Positions 10,100-19,820 of a DNA stretch of 64,000 nt are shown here, one piece after another. The stretch covers positions 1,178,001 to 1,242,000 of the forward strand of contig CAWEKT010000003.1 in the NCBI GenBank assembly GCA_963809765.1. The letters run 5' to 3'. The notes under the pieces are model-generated. The model saw only the letters and a list, made by a program, of their open reading frames with translations. It searched no databases and was not told the DNA's origin. This stretch comes from JACVRM01 sp963809765 (GTDB lineage: Bacteria > Actinomycetota > Thermoleophilia > Gaiellales > Gaiellaceae). The translations under genes were made by a program, and so were the position numbers. Within the stretch, counting starts at the first letter, position 1. Each line of letters opens with the position of its first letter.

Positions 10100-10850
10100 G
10101 TGAGCGTACTCCGCAACATCGAGGGCAAGATCGAAGCGCTGTTCGAGGGCGTCTTCGGCCGTGCCTTTCGCACTCACGTCCAGCCGGTCGAGCTGGCGCG
10201 CAAGCTCGCGAAGGAGATGGACGACCACCGCCTGGTCTCCGTCTCGCGCGTGTACGTGCCGAACGAGTACGCCGTGTACCTCGCCCCGGCCGACCACGAG
10301 CAGTTCGCCTCGTACGAGGACTCGCTGCGCAGCGAGCTCCAGGAGTACCTGGCCCAGCACGCCCGGCGCGAGGACTACGCGCTGCTGACGCGGCCGCGCG
10401 TCCGCTTTCGAGCGACGACGACCTCGACGTCGGCGTGTTCGGGATCGCGACGCGCATGGTCGAGCCGGTCGGGGCGGCGACGGACAGCCTCAGCAGGCGG
10501 CCGAGCCGGGAGAGACCATGATCTACCGGCCTGAGCCCGCGGCCGAGCCGGAGGCGCCGCCGGTCCCCTCGGGCCCGGCGTCGCTGGCAGTGAACGGCAC
10601 GAGCCACGAGCTCGGCAAGGAGCGCATGGTGCTCGGGCGCTCGGAGGAGTGCGACATCCGCGTCAGCGACGCCAACGTCTCGAGGCGTCACGCCGAGATC
10701 CGGCGCGAGGGCGACAGCTACTGGGTCGTCGACCTCGACTCGACGAACGGCGTCGCGGTCAACGGCTCGCGCGTCAAGCGCAGCCGGCTCAGCCCGGGCG
10801 ACCGCATCACCGTCGGTTCGACCGACCTCGTCTTCAACCTGGGCGAATGA
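10100..10850 (+). CDS. fhaA: FhaA-like protein (DUF3662 plus FHA domain)
   Basis: Read from GTG at 10100. The N-terminal DUF3662 domain (MSVLRNIEGKIEALFEGVFG, about residues 1-115) is the FhaA hallmark. After two single-base insertions near 10408 and 10485 the frame resumes into a C-terminal FHA domain with LGRSEECDIRVSD, SRRHAEIR and DSTNGVAVNG, the phosphothreonine-binding residues. In mycobacteria FhaA binds phosphorylated FtsW/MviN-type cell-wall proteins; that is family knowledge, not shown here. The stop overlaps the fhaB start (ATGA). The middle linker is short compared with mycobacterial FhaA. Confidence 0.9.
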
Positions 10851-11342
10851 GCGCGCTCCCGGACGGGAGGAAGCCACTGGTCGACGTAGATCTCGCGCTC
10901 CTCGGCTTGAAGGTCGGCTTTCTGGTCATCCTCTACCTGTTCATCTGGCGCATCGTGCGCACGGCCAGCCGCGACCTGCGCCTGCCGCAGGAGAGCTTCG
11001 TCCTCACGCCCGCGGGCGCCCGCGAGCGCCGCGAGCGCAAGCCCGCCGGCCGGCTCGTCGTGCTCGAGAGCCCGGCGCTGAGCACCGGGCACGTGCTCGG
11101 ACTCGACTCGGCGCCGATCACCGTCGGCCGCGGCGACCAGAACGACGTGGCGCTGGAGCGCGACGAGTTCGCGTCGGCGACACATGCACGCTTCGTCGCC
11201 GCAGCGCGACGGGGTATGGATCGAGGACGTCGGCTCGAGCAACGGCACCTTCGTCAACGGCGACCGCCTGCCGTCGCCGCGCAAGCTGGCGCCCGGCGAC
11301 GTCGTCCGCATCGGGGACACGGAGCTCCGCTTCGAGGTGTGA
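10847..11342 (+). CDS. fhaB: FhaB-like membrane protein with FHA domain
   Basis: Starts at the ATG overlapping the fhaA stop. An N-terminal transmembrane helix (about residues 19-37, LGLKVGFLVILYLFIWRIV) is followed by a linker and an FHA domain: ITVGRGDQNDVAL, then after one extra base near 11190 GSSNGTFVNGDRL and IGDTELRFEV. Repaired length about 164 residues, typical of FhaB/FipA. It should recognise phosphothreonine on PknB-type targets at the membrane. The next gene begins inside its stop codon, which implies translational coupling across the whole signalling operon. Confidence 0.9.
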
Positions 11343-12300
11343 GGATCCGCGCGCACGCAGCCGCAACGCATGCCGGGCGGAAGCGCCGGCAGAACGAGGA
11401 CGCCTTCGTCGACGCGGCCGCCGCTGTTCGCGGTTGCCGACGGCATGGGCGGCGCGCAGGCGGGCGAGGTCGCCTCGCGCCTGGCGGCCGCGGCCGTCGA
11501 GGACGAGCGCAACGGAGCAGCCGGCGCCGAGGAGCGCGTCGTCCGCTGATCGAGGAGGCGAACCGGCGGGTCTTCCAGCGGGCAGTCGAGGACGCAGTCC
11601 GCCACCGGCATGGGCACGACGATGACGGTCGCCTCGTGGAGGACGAGCAGGTCACGATCGGCCACGTCGGCGACTCGCGCGCGTACCGGCTGCGCACCGG
11701 GAACGCTCGAGCAGCTGACCGACGACCACTCGCTGGTGGCCGAGCTCGTCCGCAGCGGCAAGCTGACGCCGGAGGAGGCAGACACGCACCCGCAGCGCTC
11801 GGTGATCACCCGCGCGCTCGGCACCGATCCGGACGTCGACGTCGACACGTTCACCCTCGAGCGCGGAGGCGGGCGACGTCTTCCTGCTCTGCTCGGACGG
11901 CCTGACGACCATGCTCGACGACGAGCAGATCGAGCGGGTCTTCGCCGAGCACGCGAGATCTCGAGGATGCGGCGCAGAGACGCTCGTGCGGGCGGCGAAC
12001 CGGGGCGGCGGCGACGACAACATCACCGTCGTCTGCTTCCGGTCGTCGGAGACGGCCGAGGACACGAGCGAGACGGCGGCCATGGACCTCCCCACGGACG
12101 AGAACGCGCTGCCGGACGAGGACACGCTCTCCGGGCTGGACGGCCAACGCCTCCCGACGGACGGCGGCGACACGATGGTCGTGCCGCCCGCAGCCGACGA
12201 CGCCTCCGCGGAGCGCCCCGGCGCCGGGCGCCTGCTGCTTCTTGTCGGCCTGCTGGCCGGCCTGGCGGCCGCGCTGCTCTACCTGCTCGACGTGTTCTAG
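11339..12300 (+). CDS. pstP: PP2C-type Ser/Thr phosphatase with C-terminal membrane anchor
   Basis: Frame pieces join into a PP2C catalytic domain: RRQNEDAF, VADGMGGAQAGEVAS (metal-binding DGMGG), GMGTTMTV, GHVGDSRAYRLR, CSDGLTTMLDD and GGGDDNITVVC. An acidic linker leads to one transmembrane helix (LLLLVGLLAGLAAALLYLLDVF) at the extreme C-terminus with no ectodomain, shorter than mycobacterial PstP. It would reverse PknB phosphorylation. GTG at 11339 overlaps the fhaB stop. At least four single-base insertions break it (near 11420, 11545, 11600, 11700 and 11870 regions); each can be removed to recover the conserved motif. Confidence 0.88.
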
Positions 12301-12313
12301 AGGCGCGTCAGCC

Positions 12314-13595
12314 GTGTCCGCACGCAACCGCGAGCTCGCCAATCTGATCGTCGTCGGCGTCGCTGATGAGCCTCGGCTTCGCGAGCGTGTACATCGCGCG
12401 CCAGGAGGAGATCTCGTCGGCGTCGCTGACCGCGGCCGGCTTCTTCTTCGCGCTCTACCTGGTCGCACACGTGGTCGCACGCTACACGGTGCCGCACGCC
12501 GATCCGTACCTGCTGCCGATCGCCGGCCTGCTGACCGCCGTCGGGCTGACCGAGATCTACCGCCTCGACGACGACGACGCCTTCCGGCAGGGGCGTCTGG
12601 GTGTCGTCGGCGTCGGCATCTTCGCCGGCACGTCTGATCGTCCTGCGCTCCGACTACCGCCGGCTCGAGTCGTACAAGTACCTCTTCGGGATCGCCTCGA
12701 TCGTGCTGCTGACGCTGCCGGCGCTGCCGGGGATCGGCGCGACGGTGAACGGTGCCCGGCTGTGGGTGCGCGTCGGCTCCTTCCAGTTCCAGCCGGGCGA
12801 GCTGGCCAAGATCCTGCTGATCGTCTTCCTCGCCGGCTACCTGCGCGAGAAGCGCGAGGTGCTGGCGCAGGGACGCATCAAGGACTTCGGGCCGCTGCTC
12901 GTGATCTGGGGCGGCGCCATGCTCGTGCTCGTCCAGACGAACGACCTCGGCAGCGCGCTCCTCTACTACGGGATCTTCCTGGCGATGCTCTACGTCGCCA
13001 CCGGCCAGGCGCTCTGTCGCGGCCAGCGGCCTCGCGCTCTTCGTCGCCGGCTCGGTGGTCGTCTACAGCTTCGTGCCGCGGGTCGAGGAGCGCGTGACGA
13101 CCTGGCTCGACCCGTGGTCCGGACCTCGAAGACTCCGGCTACCAGATCGATCCAGGCGCTCTTCTCGATCGGCAACGGCTCGCTCGGCGGCACCGGCCTG
13201 GGGCAGGGCACGTTCAACACGACGGGCGGCCAGGAGCTGATCCCGTTCGCCAACACCGACTTCATCTACGCGGCGCTCGCCCAGGAGCTCGGGCTCGTAC
13301 GGCGTCGCGGCGCTGGTGCTCGTCTACATGGTGTTCGTGCTGCGCGGCATGCGCATCGCGCTGCTCGCCGACGACGGCTTCTCGAAGCTGCTCGCCGCCG
13401 GGATGACCTTCGGCTTCGCCCTGCAGACGTTCATCATCGTCGGCGGCGTCGTGCGCGTGATCCCGCTCACGGGGATCACGATGCCGTTCGTCTCCTACGG
13501 CGGCTCGAGCCTGCTGGCGAACTTCGTCCTGCTGGCCGGGCTGCTGCTCGATCTCGAACCGCGCCAACTCGATGTCGGGGCTGGGCCGGCCGTGA
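12314..13595 (+). CDS. ftsW: FtsW/RodA/SpoVE family glycosyltransferase
   Basis: A polytopic SEDS protein that polymerises lipid II. After repair it shows the N-terminal helices from GTG at 12314, the SFQFQPGELAKI segment, TNDLGSALLYYGIF and the C-terminal signature ITGIT/PFVSYGGSS (here PLTGITMPFVSYGGSSLLANF). About ten helices. The end is resolved by removing one base near 13550: the last residues become ISNRANSMSGLGRP with TGA inside the next gene's GTG. At least four insertions split the frame (near 12365, 12630, 13015, 13125). Its neighbours (PBP downstream, FHA proteins upstream) match the divisome or elongasome cassette of actinobacteria. Confidence 0.92.
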
Positions 13596-15086
13596 ATCAT
13601 CAGATCACCCGGCTCGCGGTCACGGCCGTGCTGCTGCTCGCCTCGCTGATCGTGGCGACGACCTACTGGCAGGCGTGGGCTCGCACCCGACCTCGCGGCA
13701 CGCCAGGACAACTCGATCCAGCGGGTCGCCGAGCTCTCGGTCAAGCGCGGCGAGATCTACGCGGCCAGCACGAAGGTGGCCCGAACGTACCGCGCAGGTG
13801 GACAGGGCAAGACGCTTCTACTTCCGCCGCTACCCGACGGGCGGGCTCTTCTCGCACATCGTCGGCTACTCGACCCAGGTGCGCTCGCGCGCCGGGCTCG
13901 AGCAGTCGTTCAACGACTTCCTGACCGGCGCGAACACGAACCTGACGACCGTGCTCGAGACGAACCTCGACAAGCTGCGCGGCTCCACGATCGAGGGCAA
14001 CGACGTCTACCTGACGCTTCGCCCGAAGCGCGCAGCGCGTCGCGTTCGAGCAGCTCGGCGGCCGCTGCGGCGCCGTCGTCGTGCTGGAGCTCGAGACCGG
14101 CCGGGTGCTGGTCATGGCCTCGACGCCCGACGTACGACCCGAACCTCGTCGAGTCGAACTTCGGCGCCATCGTCAACCGCGCGCGGACGCCTGCCCGGCG
14201 GCCGCTCGCTCCTGAACCGCGCCACCGCCGGCCTCTACGCGCCGGGCTCGATCGTTCAAGGTCGTGACCGCCGCGACGGCGCTCGACCGCGGCAAGGTCA
14301 CGCCCGACAAGACGTTCGTCGACCCCGGCTACTGCGAGGAGTACGGCGACCGCGTGAACAACTACGACACGACGAGCCCCTTCGGCACGCGTCACCTTCG
14401 CGCAGGCGCTCCAGTACTCGGTCAACTCGGTCTTCTGCAACGTCGGCAAGGAGCTCGGCGGCACGAAGATCCTCGACACGTCGAAGAAGTTCGGCTTCTA
14501 CGAGAAGCCGCCGCTCGAGACCCCCGACGAGGAGCGCGAGCCGAGCGGCCTCTACCGCTTCCGCGGCGGCGAGCGCCGGCTCTTCGAGCCGAGGAACGAC
14601 TTCCAGGTCGACCCGGGGCGGCTCGCGTTCGGGCAGGAGCGGCTGCTGCGTGACGCCGCTGCAGATGGCGATGGTCGCGGCCGCGGTCGGCAACGACGGG
14701 GTCGTCACCAAGCCGCAGGTGGTCGAGCGCGTCGTCGCCCGGGACGGACGCACGATCGCACGGCTGAAGGTGGACGAGCTCCGCCGGGCGATGAAGTCCG
14801 GGAGACCGCCGAGGCGCTGCAGGAGATGATGAAGTCGGTCGTCTCCGGCGGTACGGCGACGAGCGCGCAGATCCCGGGCGTGGGCGTCGCGGGCAAGACG
14901 GGAACCGCAGAGACGGGGGTCGCCGGGCGCAACACGACCTGGTTCATCGGGTTCGCTCCGGCAGACGATCCGAAGTACGCGATCGCGGTCGTGGTCGAGA
15001 ACCAGAGCGGCACGGGCGGAGCGGTCTCGGCTCCGATCGCAAAGGCGGTCTTGCAGGCACTTCTGGAACCGGCGTCGAATGCGTAA
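13592..15086 (+). CDS. pbpA: class B penicillin-binding protein (PbpA-like transpeptidase)
   Basis: Starts at GTG overlapping the ftsW stop: VNHQITRLAVTAVLLLASLIV is a signal-anchor helix. The dimerisation domain follows (FRRYPTGGLFSHIVGYST), then the transpeptidase with PGSIFK (active-site Ser, after removing one base near 14253), YSVNS (SxN) and AGKTGTAETG (KTG). It cross-links peptidoglycan outside the membrane as partner of FtsW/RodA. Six or more single-base insertions fall between 13690 and 14800; all three catalytic motifs survive. Repaired length is about 490 residues, as in PbpA of actinobacteria. Confidence 0.92.
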
Positions 15087-15110
15087 CCTCGGTCTCAGGC
15101 TCTAGGTCCC

Positions 15111-17081
15111 ATGGCGACCTCAGACACCTTCATCGACACCCTCTTCGACGGCCGCTACCGCATCCTGCGGCGGCTCGGCCGGGGCGGCATGGCCGACGTG
15201 TACCTCGCCGAGGACGAGGAGCTCGGCCGCAGGGTGGCGATCAAGGTCTTGAACGACCGGCACGCAGCCGACGAGCAGTTCGTCGAGCGCTTCCGGCGCG
15301 AGGCGACCAACGCCGCCGGCCTCTCGCATCCGAACATCGTCTCGATCTACGACCGCGGCGAGGCCGAGGGCACCTACTACATCGCGATGGAGTACCTCGA
15401 CGGCGCGAGCCTCAAGGACCTCGTCGTCGAGGGCGGGCCGCTGCCGGTCGCAGATGCGATCGGCTACGTCCGCGACCTGCTCGGGCGCGCTGCGCTTCGC
15501 GCACCGCAAGGGAATCGTCCACCGCGACATCAAGCCGCACAACGTCATGCGCGACACCGACGGCCGCCTCAAGGTGACCGACTTCGGCATCGCCCGCGCC
15601 GGCGCGAGCCAGATGACCGAAGCCGGCTCGATCATCGGCACCGCGCAGTACCTCTCTCCGGAGCAGGCGCGCGGCGGCACGATCGACCAGCGCTCCGACC
15701 TCTACTCCGTCGGCATCGTCCTCTACGAGCTGCTCACCGGCACGGTGCCGTTCACGGGCGAGACGCCGGTCGAGATCGCGATGAAGCATCTCTCGGCGGT
15801 GCCCGACCCGCCGTCAGCAGCGCCGCCCGGACCTGCCGCGCGCGCTCGACCAGATCGTGCTCCGTGCGCTCGCCAAGGATCCGGACGAGCGCTATCAGAC
15901 GGCCGAGGAGATGGACGCCGAGCTGGCGCGCGTCGCCGAGGGCCTGCCGGTCAGCGCGCAGACGGCGGAGGCTGCGACGCAGGTGCTCGCGGGCGCCGGC
16001 ATCGCCGAGGCGGCCACCGTCGTCACCCGCCCACGGCCGGCAGACGCGACGCCCCCGGCGACACCGGTGCCGCCCTACCGCCCGCCCGCCCACGGCTACT
16101 ACTACGACGAGCCGCCGCCGCGCGGCCGCCCGTTCTGGCCCTGGCTCGTCGCGCTGCTCCTGCTGCTCGCCGCCGGGGGCGCGGTCTGGCTCGCCTGGGG
16201 GAAGATCCAGGACGAGATCAACAAGAACGAGACGGTCGCCGTGCCGGACGTGCGCGGCATCCGGGAGATCCTCGCCGTGCGCCGGCTGCGCGCCGCCGAT
16301 CTCGCCGTGTCGCATCTGACGATCTCGCGCGTCGCCGACGACGACACGCCCGCCGGCTTCGTCATCTCGCAGGATCCGCCGGCGGGCGACCGGGTCTCGA
16401 AGGGCAAGGTGGTCTCGCTGCGCGTGTCGATCGGCCAGCCGACGTCGATCGTTCCCGACGTGCGCGGCCGGCCCCAGACGGACGCGCTCCAGATCCTCGT
16501 CGACCGTGACCTGAGACGCGGTCGCTTCGACGTGCCGTCGAAGGAGCCGCAGGGCACGGTCGTGGCCCAGAGTCCGGCGCCGGGCAAGCGCGTTCCCAGG
16601 AACACGAACGTCCGGATCAACATCTCCAAGGGGCCGCAGCAGGTGAGCGTGCCGTCCGTGGTCGGCGAGCTGTTCGAGGACGCGGCGCCGCTCCTGCAGC
16701 AGGCCGGCTTCGCCGTCGCCCGTCGCGACGTCGACTCGAACGAGCAGGCCGGCGTCGTGCTGGCGCAGAACCCGCGCCCCAACTCGGTGACGTCGGAGGG
16801 CGCGACGATCACGCTCTCCGTGTCGCGCGGGCCGTCCGCGATCGAGGTGCCCGAGGTCACCGGGCTTCGACGAGTTCACCGCGCAGGCCGAGCTCGAGGA
16901 GGCAGGCCTCGTCGTGCAGGTGCGCGACCGGCCGACGACCGACGAGGCTGAGGACGGCAACGTCGTCGAGCAGCGGCCGGGCGCGCGGACCCAGGTGCGG
17001 CCAGGGTCGACGGTCACGATCTTCGTCGGTCGCTTCGAAGCGCCGCCGGAGGAAGAGGCGCCGACGACCACGACGCCGTGA
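15111..17081 (+). CDS. pknB: PknB-type Ser/Thr kinase with four PASTA domains
   Basis: Residues 1-270: kinase with LGRGGMADVYLA, catalytic K45, HRDIKPHN, DFGIARA and the GTAQYLSPEQA activation loop. A proline-rich linker and one transmembrane helix (PWLVALLLLLAAGGAVWLAW) lead to four extracellular PASTA repeats of about 67 residues that bind muropeptides. The tail ends in Thr/Pro residues. Three one-base insertions (near 15483, 15825 and 16865) split it. It closes the fhaA-pknB cassette and should phosphorylate FHA proteins, FtsW or PBP partners; PstP would reverse this. Its stop overlaps the ddl start. Confidence 0.94.
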
Positions 17082-18164
17082 GCCGGCTCCGGGTCGCGAT
17101 CCTCACCGGCGGCCGCTCGAGCGAGCACGAGGTCGCGCTGGCGTCCGCCCGCTCCGTGGTCGAGGCGCTCGACCCGGAGCGGTACGAGACCGTAGCGATC
17201 GAGATCGGCCGCGACGGCCGCTGGGCGCTCGGGACAGCCGGCGCGCGCGAGCTCGAGGGGAACGGCCGCCCGGCGGAGCTCTCCCGCACCGGCACCCGAA
17301 GGAGCTAGTGGCACTCTGCCACTAGCTCGAGGTGACGCGGCCGAGACGTTGCCGGTTCCGGTGCGCGGCGCGTCGCCGGCGATCCTCGGCGAGGTCGACG
17401 TCGTCTTCCCCGTGCTGCACGGGCCGTTCGGCGAGGACGGCTCCGTCCAGGGACTGCTCGAGCTCGCTGACGTGCCCTATGTCGGCGCGGGCGTGACGGC
17501 GTCCGGCCTGTGCATGGACAAGGACCTGATGAAGGCGGTGCTGCGCGACCGCGGCATCCCGGTCACGCGCAACATCACGCTCCGGCCCGGCGAGCCGCTC
17601 GAGCACCCCTACTCCTACCCCGTCTTCGTCAAGCCGGCTCGGCTCGGCTCGTCGGTCGGAATCACCAAGGCGCGGACGCCGGACGAGCTCGCAGCCGGCG
17701 TCGAGCTCGCCTTCCGCCACGACGAGAAGGTGCTGGTCGAGGAGTTCGTCGACGGCGTCGAGATCGAGTGCGGCGTCCTCGGCAACGACCATCCCGTGGC
17801 CTCGATCCCCGGCGAGATCGTGGCTCACGCCGACTGGTACGACTACTCGGCCAAGTACGACGACGGCGGCATGGACCTCGTTATCCCGCCCCGGATCTCG
17901 GAAGAGGCCGCGGAGCGGGTGCGCGAGCTCTCGCTCGCGTCGTTCGCGGCCACCGGCTGTGAGGGCATGGCGCGCGTCGACTGCTTCGTTCGCGGCGACT
18001 CCGAGGTGCTGATCAACGAGCTCAACACGATCCCCGGCTTCACCGCCACGAGCGTCTACGCGAAGCTCTTCGAGGCGTCCGGCGTCTCCTACCCGGAGCT
18101 GCTCGACCGCCTCATCGACCTGGCGCTCGAGCGCCACCGGCGCCGCGCGAGCCTGCAGTACTGA
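17078..18164 (+). CDS. ddl: D-alanine--D-alanine ligase
   Basis: ATP-grasp ligase forming the D-Ala-D-Ala dipeptide of peptidoglycan. N-terminal LTGGRSSEHEVALASA, then VVFPVLHGPFGEDGSVQG, VGAGVTASGLCMDKD, the ATP site VFVKPARLGSSVGI, and the metal/ligand site LINELNTIPGFTATS are all present. A single extra C near 17285 makes the first 76 codons run into a stop at 17306-17308; without it the frame is continuous (about 360 residues). GTG at 17078 overlaps the pknB stop. A perfect 12-bp palindrome lies just after the break, in the variable loop between the first and second motifs. Confidence 0.93.
17302..17328. repeat. perfect 12-bp inverted repeat inside ddl
   Basis: GAGCTAGTGGCA (17302-17313), a 3-nt loop CTC, and TGCCACTAGCTC (17317-17328). 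It sits in the poorly conserved part of ddl and encodes a small insertion after PAPAPE. It may be a small mobile palindrome that was tolerated in a surface loop. Confidence 0.7.
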
Positions 18165-18179
18165 GGTGCCAGGCGAGAG

Positions 18180-19652
18180 TCACTCGGTGGCTCGAACCTC
18201 ATTGACGTGCACCACGTTGCTCCCGCCGAGGTCGGTGATCCAGACGAGGTAGTAGCGCGCGGTCGCGTCGTCGAGCTGGAACGCTGTGGTGCCTGTCACC
18301 GTTCGTGACGAGCCGACCGTCGTGAACGGGCCCCCGGCGGAGTTGCCCGCCTGGATCTCCGCCGTGAAGCCCGGCGTGTCCGTCCGCACCGTGAGCCTCC
18401 CGACCTTCGCCGCTCGACCCGCGTCGAGCACGACGCCGACGCCCTCCTTGCTGAAGGTGTTGTAGGTCTCGGTCGTCCAGTACGTCGCGACGTCCCCGTC
18501 GGTCGCGTTGGGCGCCTCGTCGTCGTGCTCCCCGTCGCCGCCGAACGGGTCGTAGGCGCCGACGCCCGAGAGCCGGACGGCGGTCGCGCCGGGCGCCGCG
18601 TTGCCGTCGCCCTCCTCGCCGGAGTCGAGGCTGCTGACGAGCACGTAGGTGCCGACAGCCGCGCCCGCGATCAGGAGGAGCGCGACGATCGTGGCGAGCA
18701 CGGCGCGCAGCGCCCGCCGGCCGGCGCCGCCACGACGGCGGCCCTGCTGACGGCGGACGGCCGCGGCCGGAGGCGTGACGAACGTGTCGGCCGAGTCGGA
18801 CGGAGCGGCCGGCACACCTCCGCCCGGCTCGGCACGGCAGGCCTCGAGCTCGGCCACCACCGCCGTCATCGACGCGAAGCGGTCGGCGGGCTCTTTCGCG
18901 AGCGCCCGCTGCACGAGCGCGTCCACGCGCGCTGGCACGTCGGGCCGCTCGTGCCGGACACTCGGCACGGGGTCGCGGACGTGCCGCATCGCGACAGCGA
19001 CCGCCGTCTCGCCGCGGTACGGCACGTCCCCGGTGAGCAACTCGTAGAGGACGACGCCGAGCGAGTAGATGTCGGCCGCCTCGCCGGTGTGCTCGCCGCG
19101 CGCCTGTTCCGGCGAGATGTAGTCGCTGGTGCCGAGGATCGTGCCCGTGAGCGTGAGCCCCTCCGTGTCGCTCGCCCTGGCGATGCCGAAGTCGGTCACG
19201 CGCGCGCGCCCGTCCTCGGCGAGGAGGACGTTCTGCGGCTTGACGTCGCGGTGGACGACGCCCCGCGCGTGCGCCGCCTCGAGCCCACGGGCGATCTCGA
19301 GGCCGAGTGCGAGCGCCTCGTCGACCGGCAGCGGGCCTTCCCGCTGGACGAGGTGCTTGAGCGTCTCGCCCTCGACGTACTCGAAGACGATGTACGGCCG
19401 GCCGTCCTGCTCGCCGCGGTCGATGACGGTGACGACGTTCGGGTGGGCGAGCTGGGCCACTGCGCGCGCCTCGCGCTGGAAGCGCTCGACCGCGTCCTCG
19501 TCGCGCGCGAAGTGCTCGTGCAGGATCTTCAGCGCGACGCGCCGCTCCAGCATGCGGTCGCGGGCGCGGTACACGGTCGCCATGCCGCCGGTGCCGACCA
19601 GCTCCTCGAGCTCGAACCGGCCGCCGATGACGCCGTGCGCTTCGTGCGTCAC
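18180..19652 (-). CDS. Ser/Thr kinase with discoidin-like extracellular domain
   Basis: A 490-residue protein. Kinase domain at about 12-270: VGTGGMATVYRA, K42, HRDVKPQNVLL, DFGIARASD, GTSDYISPEQARG. After a basic linker comes one transmembrane helix (VLATIVALLLIAGAAVGTYVLV) and a C-terminal beta-rich domain of about 130 residues (ATYWTTETYNTFSKEGVGVVLDAG ... TARYYLVWITDLGG) that resembles F5/8 type C (discoidin) carbohydrate-binding folds. It converges on ddl with 15 bp between them. Such a domain could bind glycan at the surface, an alternative to PASTA sensing. The frame is clean. Substrates are unknown. Confidence 0.9.
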   Translation of the reverse strand: MTHEAHGVIGGRFELEELVGTGGMATVYRARDRMLERRVALKILHEHFARDEDAVERFQREARAVAQLAHPNVVTVIDRGEQDGRPYIVFEYVEGETLKHLVQREGPLPVDEALALGLEIARGLEAAHARGVVHRDVKPQNVLLAEDGRARVTDFGIARASDTEGLTLTGTILGTSDYISPEQARGEHTGEAADIYSLGVVLYELLTGDVPYRGETAVAVAMRHVRDPVPSVRHERPDVPARVDALVQRALAKEPADRFASMTAVVAELEACRAEPGGGVPAAPSDSADTFVTPPAAAVRRQQGRRRGGAGRRALRAVLATIVALLLIAGAAVGTYVLVSSLDSGEEGDGNAAPGATAVRLSGVGAYDPFGGDGEHDDEAPNATDGDVATYWTTETYNTFSKEGVGVVLDAGRAAKVGRLTVRTDTPGFTAEIQAGNSAGGPFTTVGSSRTVTGTTAFQLDDATARYYLVWITDLGGSNVVHVNEVRATE

Positions 19653-19820
19653 GCGGACGCTCCGCGGGCCGGCGGCTTCGGTCCTCGTCCCATCGTTGGC
19701 TGTGTCGTCGTCTGCCTCGTGCCGCGCCGGGCCGGATGTCGGCGGCTAGCTCTTCCGCTCGCCGAGGGCGTCAGTGCGGGAACGTCGGCTCCCCTTGCCG
19801 CCTCGAGTGTCAGCCGGACT

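Noticed and set aside
12314..15086. Programmed frameshifting in ftsW and pbpA
   Set aside because: No slippery sequence at the breaks, positions are random, and each is one inserted base; assembly error is simpler.
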